NCBI GenBank assembly: GCA_964563595.1
Contig: CAZLWR010000002.1
Location: forward strand, 5,590-69,589
Direction of reading: 5' to 3'
Length of the DNA: 64,000 nt
From: CALMFT01 sp964563595
Lineage (GTDB): Bacteria; Patescibacteriota; Gracilibacteria; Absconditabacterales; Absconditicoccaceae
The notes beneath the pieces were generated by a model. The model ran no database searches, was not told where the DNA came from, and saw only the letters and a program-made list of their open reading frames with translations. The number at the start of each line of letters is the position of its first letter. Within the stretch, counting starts at the first letter, position 1. A program made the position numbers and the translations under genes. This document shows positions 54,008-63,856 of the stretch, piece by piece.

Positions 54008-54058
54008 ATCACAGTGTGTGAACTGGTTTTTTGACAGATATCTGTCAGATTATAAGTA

Positions 54059-54158
54059 NNNNNNNNNNNNNNNNNNNNNNNNNNNNNNNNNNNNNNNNNN
54101 NNNNNNNNNNNNNNNNNNNNNNNNNNNNNNNNNNNNNNNNNNNNNNNNNNNNNNNNNN
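54059..54158. other. 100-N scaffold gap
   Basis: Run of N of standard placeholder length. It truncates the C-terminus of the gene at 54159-54889. TCAGATTAT (54045-54053) ends 5 bp before it. Unlike the gap at 34195 no duplicated flank is visible. Confidence 0.95.
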
Positions 54159-54889
54159 ACCTGTACTCCAATATTGACTGAATTGTTCAATTCATTGCTT
54201 TCATTCACCAAATCTGAAGAGTCTATCTTGCATTCCAAAAGCTTGAAACCTTTGTTGGAAGTGAGATTGCCGATATAGACACTAGGTACTTCCATCACCA
54301 CTTCACCATTGGTAGGAATAGGAGGAGCACTTTCCAGGAAAGATCGATAAGGATAAACCGTGCCATCTACTCCTTTGCAACCAAATTTCAAAGAACCTAA
54401 ACCATCAGAATTATAGACAGTTCCCAGGTTTTTAAATTTGATATTCAGGGTAGCGAACTTTTGATCTAATTGCACGGAAGCAGATATGGCAGCAAAAGTC
54501 ACCGCAAAATCTGGCCCTACAGTGCTTGTAGAGGATGTAGTAGTAGAGCTATTGGTATTGGAACTTGTTGTGGATATAGGAATAACCTGATCAGAAGTTC
54601 TCAACTTTTTTACCTCTCTCAGGAAAAATACATAAATATCGGTAATGACAGCATTGGTAGATGCTCTTATTCTACTAGAAATAATCTCAATAAGTCTTGT
54701 TTTGGTAGCACTAGTGATTTTCCCGTCAACACTAGACACGACAGTTCTAATCCTCATTTTGATACTATCCACAGTTGATTGTGCCTGTGCAGTAGGCATA
54801 TCGATCGGACCAGGTATGAAAAAAAGTCCTGCAACGCTTGCACAGCTCAAGAAAACTAAACTAAAGAGTCGTCTTGCAATATAATTCAT
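54159..54889 (-). CDS. secreted CARDB-like domain protein, C-terminus lost in gap
   Basis: 243 visible residues. Signal peptide (LFSLVFLSCASVAGLFFIPG ... TAQA), a helical region, a Ser/Thr-rich linker (SSNTNSSTTTSSTSTV) and a CARDB-type Ig domain (DFAVTFAAISASVQ, ATLNIKFKNLGTVYNSDG, FKLLECKIDSS, ESNELNNS). CARDB domains mediate cell adhesion or anchor surface enzymes. No TGA among about 16 glycines. The end of the gene is hidden by the N-run. Confidence 0.72.
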
Positions 54890-54947
54890 AATCCAAGTAT
54901 AGTCAAGCCTCTCGTGCTTGTCAAATTTTGAGTCCCCTCAGTATGAT

Positions 54948-55610
54948 TTAATATACACTGAATCCGTAGCTTTTCATCCACTGCATAGCACGCTTTTTGT
55001 CTTCATGAAAACGATCCACCACAGCCCAAAATCTCGCAGAATGATTCATCTCTAACAAATGTGCCAGTTCATGACAAACAACGTAGTCCATAACAAAATC
55101 CGGCATCTTGATTAACCTTCGACTCAATCAGATATTCTTCTTACTGGAACAACTGCCCCGTCTGGTTTTACCATCTCTGATAATGAGTTTTTGATAACGT
55201 AAACTATGACGAGCACTCAGATTATCCAATCTTTCTTGTAAAACTTGTCTGGCATAAGATTTATATCGTTTTTCCTGAATAGCAGGGATCCTTAGATCGC
55301 TAGCTGATCTGATTATTTTATCTTGGTAATTGATGAGCGGCTCCTTACCTGCATGAGGATCAATGTGTATGGCGTACACATCCCCATGAAGCAATAATTG
55401 ATCAGGCATAAGTTGAACTTCACTTTTGCGTTGGTTTACATGAGCAAGTTTCTTTTCTATTCGTGCTTGTTTTTCTTTCACAAAAGCCTGGATTCTCGCA
55501 TCAGAAAAATTCAGAGGTGCTGTCACATGAACAGTAGCATCAGGTTTGATTCTCAAAGTAAGGTTTCTTACCCTCTTTTTAGTGATAGAAACAGGAGTCG
55601 AGGAAGTCAT
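54948..55610 (-). CDS. YgjP/DUF45-type zinc metallopeptidase
   Basis: 220 residues. The domain's N-terminal strands are followed by TR-CGG-GSCSSKKNI, GLS-CGA-RLIKMPDFVMDYV, then HELAHLLEMNHSARFWAVV, i.e. HE..H with a third His. In the family these read TRWGSC and NWRL, so CGG (55158-55160) and CGA (55119-55121) are Trp; Gly after KKNI is TGA. It is a cytoplasmic metal-dependent protease-like protein of unclear substrate. Confidence 0.88.
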
Positions 55611-55627
55611 AGACCTTACTATAATTT

Positions 55628-56581
55628 TTATAGGATATAATCCAAATATTCTTGTACGACTTTTTGGAAAGGAGCATAGTTCACACGATGCCCCTGAAAA
55701 GCCTGAGCAACCAATCCGGTCATTTCCATCTCTGTCATGGTAAGAATCTGACGTAAGGTCATTTCAATCTCTCTGCCCTTGTAGTTCGCTGGCAAGTTCT
55801 GAGTCAAACGCTGGCTCGCACCAAGTGCCTTATCAAGACGCATACGAATAATATCTTCCGCAGTATATCCATCCAAAGCTATCATTTTGAGGGTATGAAA
55901 GGTATGTTTACAAACAATCCACATATAAAACAACTCTGAAGACACCATCCCACTATCCATGCAGTATTCCATGTCGACCAAAAGCGATTGCTTACTAGCT
56001 TCTAACGTCGGCTTATGATAGATTTCATGGATGACCCACTCGAAATCTGGCATCATTTGCCAACAGTACCGAATTAACAAAGCTTTGTGATAAGGATGAG
56101 TGGCATAGGTATGTTTCGCTTCAAGTTGAGCAAGCGACCTAGTCAACAACTTTAGTTTGGGAAAGTCATTCTCGTACTGAGCAGTGCTAATCGCCAAGTT
56201 TACTGCGAACAAAACCATATTGTGAAAAGACCCAAATAAGACTTGTTGCCTATACTCTTCCGGAGTAGACGCCGTGTGTTCTAGTCACTCTACTTTTACA
56301 TACCAAGGAATGGGCACAGACAAACCATTGTAAGATGGTTCCAAAACCTTCGCAAGTTCTTGGTCCAACGATACAGGTATATGCTGATACTTATCAAATG
56401 ACAAAATACGTGTTACTAGTGCTTTTCTTTTTTCTACGCCAAAACCCATTCTCGACCAAGAGGGTACACGACCTTCTTTACGAACAATAGTACAAAATTC
56501 ATCATAAACTGACCTAAGCATGGGATACAAATTAGATTCAATATACTCAAGTGATTTGCTGCAATTTAGAATACATATCAT
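55628..56581 (-). CDS. hypothetical protein, 317 residues
   Basis: In code 25 two ORFs join through one TGA. Mostly helical, with many aromatic and His residues (KALLIRYCWQMMPDFEW, WIVCKHTFHTLKMIALDGY). No membrane segment and no family recognised. The start (ATG complementary to 56579-56581) overlaps the upstream gene by 50 bp, suggesting coupling. Confidence 0.6.
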
Positions 56582-57071
56582 GGACCGAAGGAATACGTCT
56601 CATATCTATGAGATCAAGAGAAAAGTTATATTCAAGACATTCATTCGTCGTAGTATTACCGAAGCTACCTTCTGTGATAATATAGTATATGAGTCACTCC
56701 ATATCTTCTCCTGCACAGTGATTTTCATATATTGCAGCATATTGACTCAAAGCAGCCATAATACGTTCCATAAGTTCATCAGTATAGGGACTCTGGCTTT
56801 CTTCAAGTTTGTTAAAAAATGCAGTCACCAGTCTGGGTAATACGGCACCACAGTGCTCACTTATTTGCTGATGATATTGCTTAGAATTCGCTATTTCAGA
56901 AATTATTATTTCATCATTATGTACTTCTTCTTCAATATTCTTTTTGGTGGACAATGCAGCAGCTAGGTTTCTAGCATGTCTTTTTTTGGCCAACCAAAGC
57001 CTTGCTCTATTGAGAGCGAACAATCTATTATTAGATGCTGACATAGCAAGCATTCTTTCTCTATGTGACAT
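56532..57071 (-). CDS. hypothetical helical protein, 179 residues
   Basis: Starts MSHRERMLAMSASNNRL; strongly helical and basic N-terminus (ARLWLAKKRHARNLAAAL), then acidic (NIEEEVHNDEIIISEI). One TGA joins the last 53 residues. It overlaps the next gene by 50 bp. No family recognised. Confidence 0.55.
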
Positions 57072-57214
57072 AAGTATAGCATATGGTATAAACGTTGACT
57101 ATAGTCGTAGGTTAGCGGCTAAAGTTTACATTATAGCATAAGTATATATAGAAAATGCATCACAATGCAATATATTTGCATAACAAGTCTGCGGTAAAAA
57201 ATCATATTCAGACA

Positions 57215-57415
57215 TTAATTCAATAGAGTTTGTGCAATCATCGCTTGGATGAGCAGAAGCCTTTCCTGGTAACTCATATCTTCGCGTGCGTCAACACGTT
57301 CTACCAGTTCACAAAGCCTATGGTCGAAAGCCGGTATTTGATCAATCAGTTGGGTAAATTTATCACTATATTCCTGCCGATCCATATCTAGGGCTTTCAT
57401 ATAAGCTCAAAGCAT
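57215..57415 (-). CDS. small hypothetical protein, 66 residues
   Basis: MLGAYMKALDMDRQEY start (Gly from TGA), fully helical and acidic (ELVERVDAREDMSYQ). No family recognised. It follows the gene at 57429 by 13 bp and may share its transcript. Confidence 0.5.
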
Positions 57416-57428
57416 ATAAAGTAAAACA

Positions 57429-57743
57429 TTAGTTCTTAGGATTTGCCTTGAAAATATCTCCCTTAACGTGAACGATGTCTCATTCAATTTGTTCTGTTAT
57501 ACTGCGATCTTTCCTCTCGTCAATAATAAGTTTACCATTTGCCACATGAGCGTCCTCTTTGCTTACCAATCGGCCAATCGTGTCCCGACTTCCATCTTCA
57601 CGCTGTCATGCCACTCTCTCCAAGCCTCCTTTTTCACCGACATCATGGTTGCGAATGGCAACATATCCATCACTCGGAATCAGCTCAATATGGTAGAATT
57701 TGCCTTCGCCGGTACTACCTGGTTCTTTTCTTTCTTGGATCAT
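57429..57743 (-). CDS. small hypothetical protein, 104 residues
   Basis: Sequence has FYHIELIPSDGYVAIRNHDVG and EKGGLERVAG, then EDGS-CGG-DTIG-CGA-LVSKEDAHV; with Trp at CGG/CGA it reads GSWDTIGWLV, more natural than Arg. Beta-rich. The ATG at 57743 was chosen; an upstream TTG (57857) would add a membrane helix (NFCFIFLLLLIMI), so it may be anchored. No family recognised. Confidence 0.5.
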
Positions 57744-57796
57744 GATCAAGAGCAATAAGAATATAAAACAAAAATTGATTATTTCTCTTAGAGCAT

Positions 57797-57848
57797 TCAG
57801 ATTATTTTTGCTATAGATAAAAAAAGCAATATTACAAGGATAATCTGA
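57797..57848. repeat. inverted pair of TCAGATTAT
   Basis: TCAGATTAT at 57797-57805 and its complement ATAATCTGA at 57840-57848 face each other over 34 nt in an intergenic region. Could fold into a 9-bp stem. Uptake-sequence pairs in Neisseria and Pasteurellaceae are often arranged this way near gene ends. Confidence 0.8.
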
Positions 57849-57857
57849 ACAATACAA

Positions 57858-57888
57858 AAGATCTCACAGGGCATTCCCCGCGAGACCA
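57858..57888 (-). terminator. rho-independent terminator
   Basis: Minus-strand stem GGTCTCGCGGGG / CCCTGTGAGATC (few mismatches) with a 4-nt loop, followed by TTTTG. It lies 16 bp after the TAA at 57904 and closes the membrane-protein gene. Confidence 0.75.
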
Positions 57889-57903
57889 ATCACTAGTAAG
57901 CGA

Positions 57904-58437
57904 TTATAAAATTACATTTCAGAGCAGCTCGTCTTCGGCACCCCATTCGCCCAAATGGTTCGTCCCGATCCGACCAGTGGTCAGGATGTCAGCGAATCTG
58001 TTCAGCAACATGGAGCCCTTCAGACCCAAGATACCAAACAAAACCAGCATGAACATCCAGTCTGATTGATCATAGGTCAGACGGAACATATCCCACACGA
58101 CCACATCTTCCAGATTCAGCTTCAAAGGCCCTGTAATTCCCACAAAAAGCAAGAGGGTGGGCAGGGCTAAGAACAGCCAAACAGCGATGTAGGTCCAGGC
58201 GATACCTCGGATGGTATGCCAACTGGGACCGGTCATGCGATTGAGGACGCGGAATGCGGTCCTACGGTGCAACAAAAATGGTGCGAAGATCGCACACAGG
58301 ACATTGAAGATAATCACGAAGTCGAATAAGATCTGATAAACAAGATCAGCATCAAAATTGCCACGGCCACCGATAAAAGCAGCCGCCACGATCATCACAC
58401 AAAATCCTGCAACGTGGGTCAACGGATGTTTCAGCAT
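57904..58437 (-). CDS. membrane protein, TGA-free except for one near-terminal TGA
   Basis: 177 residues if TGA = Gly (ends DELLGNVIL at TAA), or 172 if the TGA at 57919-57921 is the original stop. Four hydrophobic segments (AGFCVMIVAAAFIGG, IIFNVLCAIFAPFLLH, WTYIAVWLFLALPTLLLF, MFMLVLFGILGLKG). About 18 glycines use GGN only; GC content is clearly higher than elsewhere. CGG occurs as TTG-CGG-IG. No family recognised. Its own terminator follows. It looks like a gene acquired from a standard-code genome. Confidence 0.65.
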
Positions 58438-58566
58438 AAACCAATGTTTTTACTTTCTTACTCTTTTATTCGGGTTTTCAGGTTATCCCTAGCTACAGGA
58501 AATAGCATATGTGCTTTATACATTTATATCTAAAAGTCAGTAGTTACATATTTACTGGACAAGATA

Positions 58567-58594
58567 TTGACATATCACTACATATAACTACATT
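58567..58594 (+). promoter_or_regulatory. candidate promoter
   Basis: TTGACA at 58567-58572 and a TACATT -10 at 58589-58594 (16-nt spacer), 47 bp before the ATG at 58642. It would drive the two plus-strand genes up to the terminator at 60634. Confidence 0.45.
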
Positions 58595-58641
58595 ATCGTG
58601 GTAAAAACAGTTCATTAACGTAAAAACAGCTAAAAAAAACG

Positions 58642-60021
58642 ATGGAAGTACTCTTATTTTGGATACCACTACTGATCGTTATTGGTTCGCTCATCCACCT
58701 TTTTGCGGGTGACGATGCCAACAAATTGGATTGGGTCGTATCGCAAAACACAACCCTCTACTTCATTATCGGACTTGGTCTTATAAGTTCAATTTGGATG
58801 GGGGTATCACTGGGCACAAGTTGGCTTGAAACTAACTCGACCCAAGAGCTTTTTGAAATGATGTGGGATAATTTCAGTCCCGTTGAATTGCTGGCTATTT
58901 TTTTCCAGCACTACGATGGTGGTCAGATTATACTCATCATGGCATTGGTCATGCTATTTGCTTACCGAGTGACCATGGGTTTATATTATAACTTCACCGG
59001 TTTGAAAGACCACAAAGTTATTTCGACCTATGTCGTATCAGCTTGGTATTACGAATCGTGGACTGAAAAGTGCACACGCATCGTCACCGAAACCGACGGC
59101 CAGGGGAAAACCAAGACAAGGACAGAGACTTATTACGTCTACCATCCCCCGTACTGGGAAGCAAACCTGGGAGATGGCACCACTATAAGTATCAGTTCGT
59201 CAGATTATCGTAATTACTGCGACAAATTCGGGAATCAAAAATTCGAAGACGTATTGCGTATCAACCAATCCAGCATTGGAGACGGCAATGCCTACTATTC
59301 TAAATGGCCCGAGACCGACGATACAATGATCCCAGCGGCCTACAAAACCGACTACTTCAACTATGTTACTGGCTCTAAGAACACCATTTTAGTCAGCAAC
59401 GTGGACGAGACGAAGTTTGCGAAACACTTGTGTCCCGACCCCGACATCGAGGGATCCCCTTTCGGGGGAATCGAAGTCGATCGTGTAGCCACCCCTGGGA
59501 TTCAGTTTGACGAAAAACTCGCTCAAGCCATTGATCTCAAGGTAAGCAAGTATCTTGCGAGACTCGGGACCGAAAAGGACGTGAACATCATGTTCTATTT
59601 CACCGACCAGGACATCAATTTCTGGTTTGCCTTGCATGAAATACGCAAAGGCGGCCGGTTTAATGAAGTTTTGGTCGTTGTCGGACTCGTTCCAGGAACA
59701 CAAGAGGTCGCTTGGTGCAAAACCATGGCCTGGGACAATGGCATTCTTTGCGGCAATATTGATGCTGGCATAGTTCAGCTTGGAACCATACAGGAACCAG
59801 ATGCCATCTGTGATATCGTAACTAATAGTGTAAACTGCCATTGGGTACAACCCAATATGGACAAGTATCGCTATTTAGCATCCGACATCAGCTTGCCCTG
59901 GGGATACATTGCCCTCGGGGTGCTGATGGTGACCTTGGTCTGTGCACCTGTAATCGCTTACTTTTACCACACGAGCTTTTCAGAAATGCTGGAAGCCACT
60001 GGCCAATTATTCGAAAATTAA
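58642..60021 (+). CDS. membrane protein, TGA-free, 459 residues
   Basis: Three N-terminal helices (VLLFWIPLLIVIGSLIHLF, LYFIIGLGLISSIWMGVSL, QIILIMALVMLFAYRVT), a large exposed domain (about 130-410; contains ETYYVYHPPYWEANLGDG and MFYFTDQDINFWFALHE) and a last helix (WGYIALGVLMVTLVCAPVI). About 45 glycines, none TGA. Two exact TCAGATTAT copies (58923, 59210). Four-gene-like cassette with the LemA gene 31 bp downstream. No family recognised for the soluble domain. Confidence 0.7.
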   Translation: MEVLLFWIPLLIVIGSLIHLFAGDDANKLDWVVSQNTTLYFIIGLGLISSIWMGVSLGTSWLETNSTQELFEMMWDNFSPVELLAIFFQHYDGGQIILIMALVMLFAYRVTMGLYYNFTGLKDHKVISTYVVSAWYYESWTEKCTRIVTETDGQGKTKTRTETYYVYHPPYWEANLGDGTTISISSSDYRNYCDKFGNQKFEDVLRINQSSIGDGNAYYSKWPETDDTMIPAAYKTDYFNYVTGSKNTILVSNVDETKFAKHLCPDPDIEGSPFGGIEVDRVATPGIQFDEKLAQAIDLKVSKYLARLGTEKDVNIMFYFTDQDINFWFALHEIRKGGRFNEVLVVVGLVPGTQEVAWCKTMAWDNGILCGNIDAGIVQLGTIQEPDAICDIVTNSVNCHWVQPNMDKYRYLASDISLPWGYIALGVLMVTLVCAPVIAYFYHTSFSEMLEATGQLFEN

Positions 60022-60052
60022 CAACAACTAACAAACTCAACACCATCCAATC

Positions 60053-60595
60053 ATGACCGGAATTATCATCGGAATTATCGTCCTCCTGCTTTTGCTCTGG
60101 GGCGTAAGTATTTACAACAGCTTCGTAACCGCAGAGCAGACCATCAAAGCACGCTACAAATCGTCGCAGGCGTCGTTAACCAATGCGGTTAATACGCTGA
60201 AAACGATGGGCATTACGTCCCAGACCTACATTGACGCCTTCACCAATGCACTCCAAAAGGCCATCGAAGGTCGCTGGGGACCCGGAGGCTCCAAAATGGT
60301 CATTGGGGCCATTACGGAGTCCAATCCGGTCTTACCGACCGACGTGTTGACCAAGATGCAAACCGTCACGGAAGAGGTCTATGCAGACTTCTACGCGGCC
60401 CAGGTCGCAACGGTCGATGCCGATGCGATGTATATCGCCAGCACGCAGCGCTTTCCGAACAGCCTGATCGCCAATGCCTTCAAATTCCCGTCGTTCGACT
60501 ACACCCAGGCGGACTACGGCAAAGTCATCATGACCGCCGAATCCGCCGCCGCGTTCCAGACGGGCACGATGAAACCCATCGACCCGTTCCAATAA
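60053..60595 (+). CDS. LemA-family protein
   Basis: 180 residues. N-terminal helix MTGIIIGIIVLLLLLWGVSI, then YNSFVTAEQTIKARYKSSQA, helical bundle, and the end RFPNSLIANAFKFPSFDY as in LemA. LemA proteins are membrane-anchored with a periplasmic-facing helical bundle and are of uncertain function. The most GC-rich gene here, no TGA, no CGA/CGG, few AT-rich codons. Together with the gene at 58642 it makes a two-gene operon with its own promoter and terminator. Confidence 0.82.
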   Translation: MTGIIIGIIVLLLLLWGVSIYNSFVTAEQTIKARYKSSQASLTNAVNTLKTMGITSQTYIDAFTNALQKAIEGRWGPGGSKMVIGAITESNPVLPTDVLTKMQTVTEEVYADFYAAQVATVDADAMYIASTQRFPNSLIANAFKFPSFDYTQADYGKVIMTAESAAAFQTGTMKPIDPFQ

Positions 60596-60633
60596 AGCTG
60601 TTTTTACAATTAATCGCTTGTTTCTTACGCATG

Positions 60634-60659
60634 CCTCGGGGGTCGTCCCCGGGGTTTTT
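60634..60659 (+). terminator. rho-independent terminator
   Basis: Strong GC stem CCTCGGGG/CCCCGGGG with a 5-nt loop and five T; 38 bp after the LemA stop. Confidence 0.9.
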
Positions 60660-60662
60660 CAA

Positions 60663-61874
60663 TTATTGAAATAACTGCGGATCGCAGGCTCTCACCACTT
60701 CTGCGTGCGTAGCATATCTTTTATAGCCATCAAGCGGATCAACCAGTTTTGGTTGTAAGTCATTATGAATCCGCTGCCAAAGACTTTCGTATTCTTTGTA
60801 CCTCGTTAGAGTTCTAGCTTCTTTCATCAATCTACGTAGTCTTTCAAATTTGGGATCTCAAGGATTTATAGTAGGAGGAATACCAAGACGCATGGGGTCG
60901 TCAAATTCCTCACCCAACACATTGATAATCCTTCCATAAGCATAAATAAACGCCTCCAGTAATTCTTCCCTCACTTGCTTATTTGATATCTTTTGTAATG
61001 CATCGGCAAACTGCATACCAAGTTTCAATACAAAGTTCTTTAATTCAGGGTTCTTCTTATAGAGCATATATAAAAGATCTCTATGGGCTTGAATGGCCCA
61101 GCTCTCGTATAAATTATCAATCTTGCTGCGACTGAGAGGATAGAAAATCCTAGAATCCAAATAACTTGAACTCAATCCTCCATTCAAAAGAGTCTTATCT
61201 GCAAAATCAAAAAAGTTGTGAATAGTATTATCGTGATTGGAGAGCATCCATACTTTTTGCAATAATGAAAATGCCCTTTTACCTTCAGGATCTGAAAGGT
61301 AATCTACAGTAGATGTGTTATAGAAGTTTACGATGGGTATAATGAGTTTATGTTTGTACATCATCTTGCCTGTCGGAGTTCACATCAAAAACCCAAACGA
61401 AAAAGGCATACCCTCGTCACCGATATTATAGCTCTCACTCCAGTTATATCCATAGGACGTGCTCTTTTTCAGATTATCTATTTCTTTTTCAGACAATCCT
61501 GAGAACAAAGGAATATGCAAAAATATATAGGGTTTGAGTTTTTTCTCTATTATATCTTTGGTACTCATCTCAAGTGCTTTCTCTATACTGATGCCAAACA
61601 ACTGTTCAAAACACACAAAAAAGTCCTTGCCAAAAAAGTACTCATACAATCCATTGAGTTCTTGCTGATGAGAAGCTTTACTATTGTTTTGAATCCAAGG
61701 TGCGACTTCATCAAGTCACAGCAATATAGGCAGAGTATGACCATTGTGAGCACCGACTATGGATCAAATCATATGTCTTAGCTGCGTTTGGTCTTGCAAC
61801 AAAAGCGGCGAATGAAATTTCTTCATGGTGCCAATAGTTTGCTGTATTTTACGGGGACCTGCACTTAAGATCAT
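60663..61874 (-). CDS. hypothetical protein, 403 residues
   Basis: Three ORFs joined by TGA = Gly. Contains LDEVAPWIQNNSKA, a central MYEYFFGKDFFVCFEQLFGI, SEKEIDNLKKSTSY and C-terminal helical part (FADALQKISNKQVREELLEAF). Cytoplasmic-looking. No family recognised. TCAGATTAT at 61469. The start ATG is complementary to 61872-61874. Confidence 0.62.
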
Positions 61875-61936
61875 AAAAAAAACTATATATCAAATATACA
61901 ATACTATTGTACATAATATGATATATAAGTCAATAC

Positions 61937-62326
61937 CTATGGCGTAAGTATCCTTTCTACAAGCATGCTGTTTCCTACAACATCATAATAAGTACAAGTC
62001 ATATCTCACATATTGACAGTCCGCCTTTCTACTCCTGTTTGGGCAGCATGCTGACAAAAAGTCATGTAATCCGTTTGTCCTTGTTGATGGGTTTTCAAAT
62101 ACAAAGCAAATTGCTGAGTGTCACTTTTCGCTGCTATATCCAATGGAAGATACTTCGCTTCTGATTCAATACTATCATCATTTCCATAATACACTGTATG
62201 CCCATCAGATACAAAAGCATCATATCTTTGTACACCCAAAGCAATCAAATCTTGAATATATACCGGGAAATCAGCACCGCTCTTGACCTTAGAATGGGCT
62301 TGGACAATCTGTGAGAGAGTAAACAT
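61937..62326 (-). CDS. DUF1398 family protein
   Basis: 129 residues, the normal family length. Conserved DUF1398 segments: SGADFPVYIQDLIALGV, YDAFVSDGHTVYYG, HQQGQTDYMTFCQHAAQTGV, and DMTCTYYDVVGNSMLVE. Between them GVE-AGG-CGG-TVNM matches family GVEKWVVDM when CGG (62021-62023) is Trp. A Gly in this region is TGA. Function unknown; family members occur in many bacteria and phage-like contexts. Confidence 0.88.
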
Positions 62327-62347
62327 AGATAAAGATAGATGATAAAA

Positions 62348-62908
62348 TTATTTTCTTTTCGATTTTGCTGCCATTATTTTAGCTTTCTTTGTAGCCTTAG
62401 TAAGGGGTTTGGCCATAGGGATTCTGCGTTCTCTTTCTTTTTTCACAGGAGCAGCTGGCGTTCTTATCGGTTCTGCAACGGGTGGTGCTAATTCAGGTGC
62501 ATGAAGTGCCGGTTCTGCTTTGAATACATCACCATCTACCGGCTTGATAGGACCCTTGATATGATCAAGCAATACATGAAGTTTCTTATCAGAAATAATC
62601 AGACATTCACGCTCATCCACGCGAGCACAATCCTTGCTGACCAACCATGTCACTGTTGACCGCTTCCCCTTAAATGTCCTACCCGCTACTCTTTTGAGTC
62701 ACGGTACTATTTCCTGAGTACGAAAGGTAGTATATTGATTTTTGGGGCGAACGGTAATGCGATACGAGCCTACCCCGTCTTCTTGTCTAAATTTTTTTTG
62801 TTCTGATTTTGGAGAGCCCAAAGACTCTTTGATCATATCTTTTACGATCATTCTTTTTTCTCTCGTTATGAGTTTTTTGAAGGCTTTGGCTGAGCTAGAT
62901 GATGGCAT
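62348..62908 (-). CDS. hypothetical basic protein, 186 residues
   Basis: Ser-rich start (MPSSSSAKAFKKLITREKRM), a beta-rich middle (VGSYRITVRPKNQY; TFKGK-CGG-STVTWLVSKDCARV), and a long Ala/Pro/Lys-rich C-terminal tail (PMAKPLTKATKKAKIMAA) that resembles histone-like or DNA/RNA-binding tails. One TGA joins the halves. No family recognised. Confidence 0.58.
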
Positions 62909-62928
62909 AGTAGATGAAAATAATAAAA

Positions 62929-63762
62929 TTAATCTTTTCTTTTGGGTAATGACTTTTTTCAGGCGCTCTCCAATTTTCTCTGAAGCTTCTTAACGTCTTC
63001 CGCAGCAGCCAGCTCTTCAGGGATAATGCCTCTTTCTCCCAGTATATTTCTTACAGCCGAATTATTTGACACATGTTCATCAGTGATTGATATTTCTCAG
63101 TGTAAATCCTTGTGGACAGCATTGTGATTTGTCATCTCTGTTGCAAGATCTTTAGCTTTTATGGTAATAGTAGGTAAGAAATCAGATAAACTTCTACCAT
63201 CAGGCACTGCAAGTTTTTGTTTCATATCCGCAGTGGTATTACCTCCAAATAATACTTTATCTCACTTACTGATAATTCTAGAAATACCTTTACCATCAAC
63301 TCATCTTTCAAAGGCTATTTTATGAAACTCTTTCTCAGTTAGAGTTTGTTTGTTTCTAGCCTGCACTCTTTCAAAATCTGCTAGTCTTTGCTGAACTATT
63401 TCCCACTTTCTTGTTTGAACCGCAAAATAACTCTGAGCAAAAGCGATTTCTATCTTACGTGGATCTCCATTTTGGGCAATCAGATAACAAGCATAGCGAG
63501 AAAGCATAACATCAGAAACTATGGATTGCGCTCAATTACCTCAAATGATCGACTTGTTGACGTCAACAAAGTGTTCACTTGCCTTATCTCAAGCGGTATC
63601 AACAGATCGCTTTGCTTTTTCTACAACCATTTCAAAATTTCTTCGCTCTTTATAAGCAAGCAACTTTTGCAAATCCCTAGCACTCCAAAACTCTACATCA
63701 TCTTGAACTTTTTTTATTGCTTCAAATTCTTCAAAAAGTTTGTTGGATAGCGAAAGATCCAT
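62929..63762 (-). CDS. dinD: DNA damage-inducible protein DinD
   Basis: 277 residues, the normal DinD length. EFWSARDLQKLLAYKE-CGA-RNFEMVVEKA matches family Y.EWRNFE..I.KA, so CGA (63643-63645) is Trp. Then HFVDVNK, IGGNGAQ..SDVMLSRYACYLIAQNGDPRKIEIAFAQ, LFGGNTTADMK, NILGERGIIPEELAAAEDVK, all typical. DinD inhibits RecA-mediated strand exchange in E. coli. No LexA box was found upstream. Three TGA glycines in the central part. Confidence 0.92.
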
Positions 63763-63856
63763 ATAGTATACGCTATGAATAAATGATAGAGATTATACAA
63801 ATAAAGCTCAAGAAAACAAAGAAATAAAAAAGAAAAAACAGTTCGATCCTGAACCC

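Larger units (their letters stand above)
1906..61477. repeat. dispersed 9-mer TCAGATTAT (36 copies plus one assembly duplicate)
   Basis: Plus-strand copies start at 6513, 6750, 8309, 11383, 19141, 22687, 23428, 26158, 32564, 34183 (with its assembly duplicate at 34338), 34641, 35057, 42683, 43546, 48732, 54045, 55217, 57797, 58923, 59210, 61469. Minus-strand copies (ATAATCTGA) start at 1906, 2596, 9326, 9369, 25971, 27798, 33464, 35628, 36611, 43673, 46402, 49178, 51862, 52821, 57840. Composition predicts about one. Flanking bases are not conserved. About ten copies are intergenic although intergenic DNA is a small part of the window. The near-variant TCTGATTAT is also raised (about 13). Confidence 0.85.

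Noticed and set aside
57072..57214. Short repeats GCATAAGTATA in the spacer
   Set aside because: Only two imperfect copies in AT-rich DNA; chance is likely.
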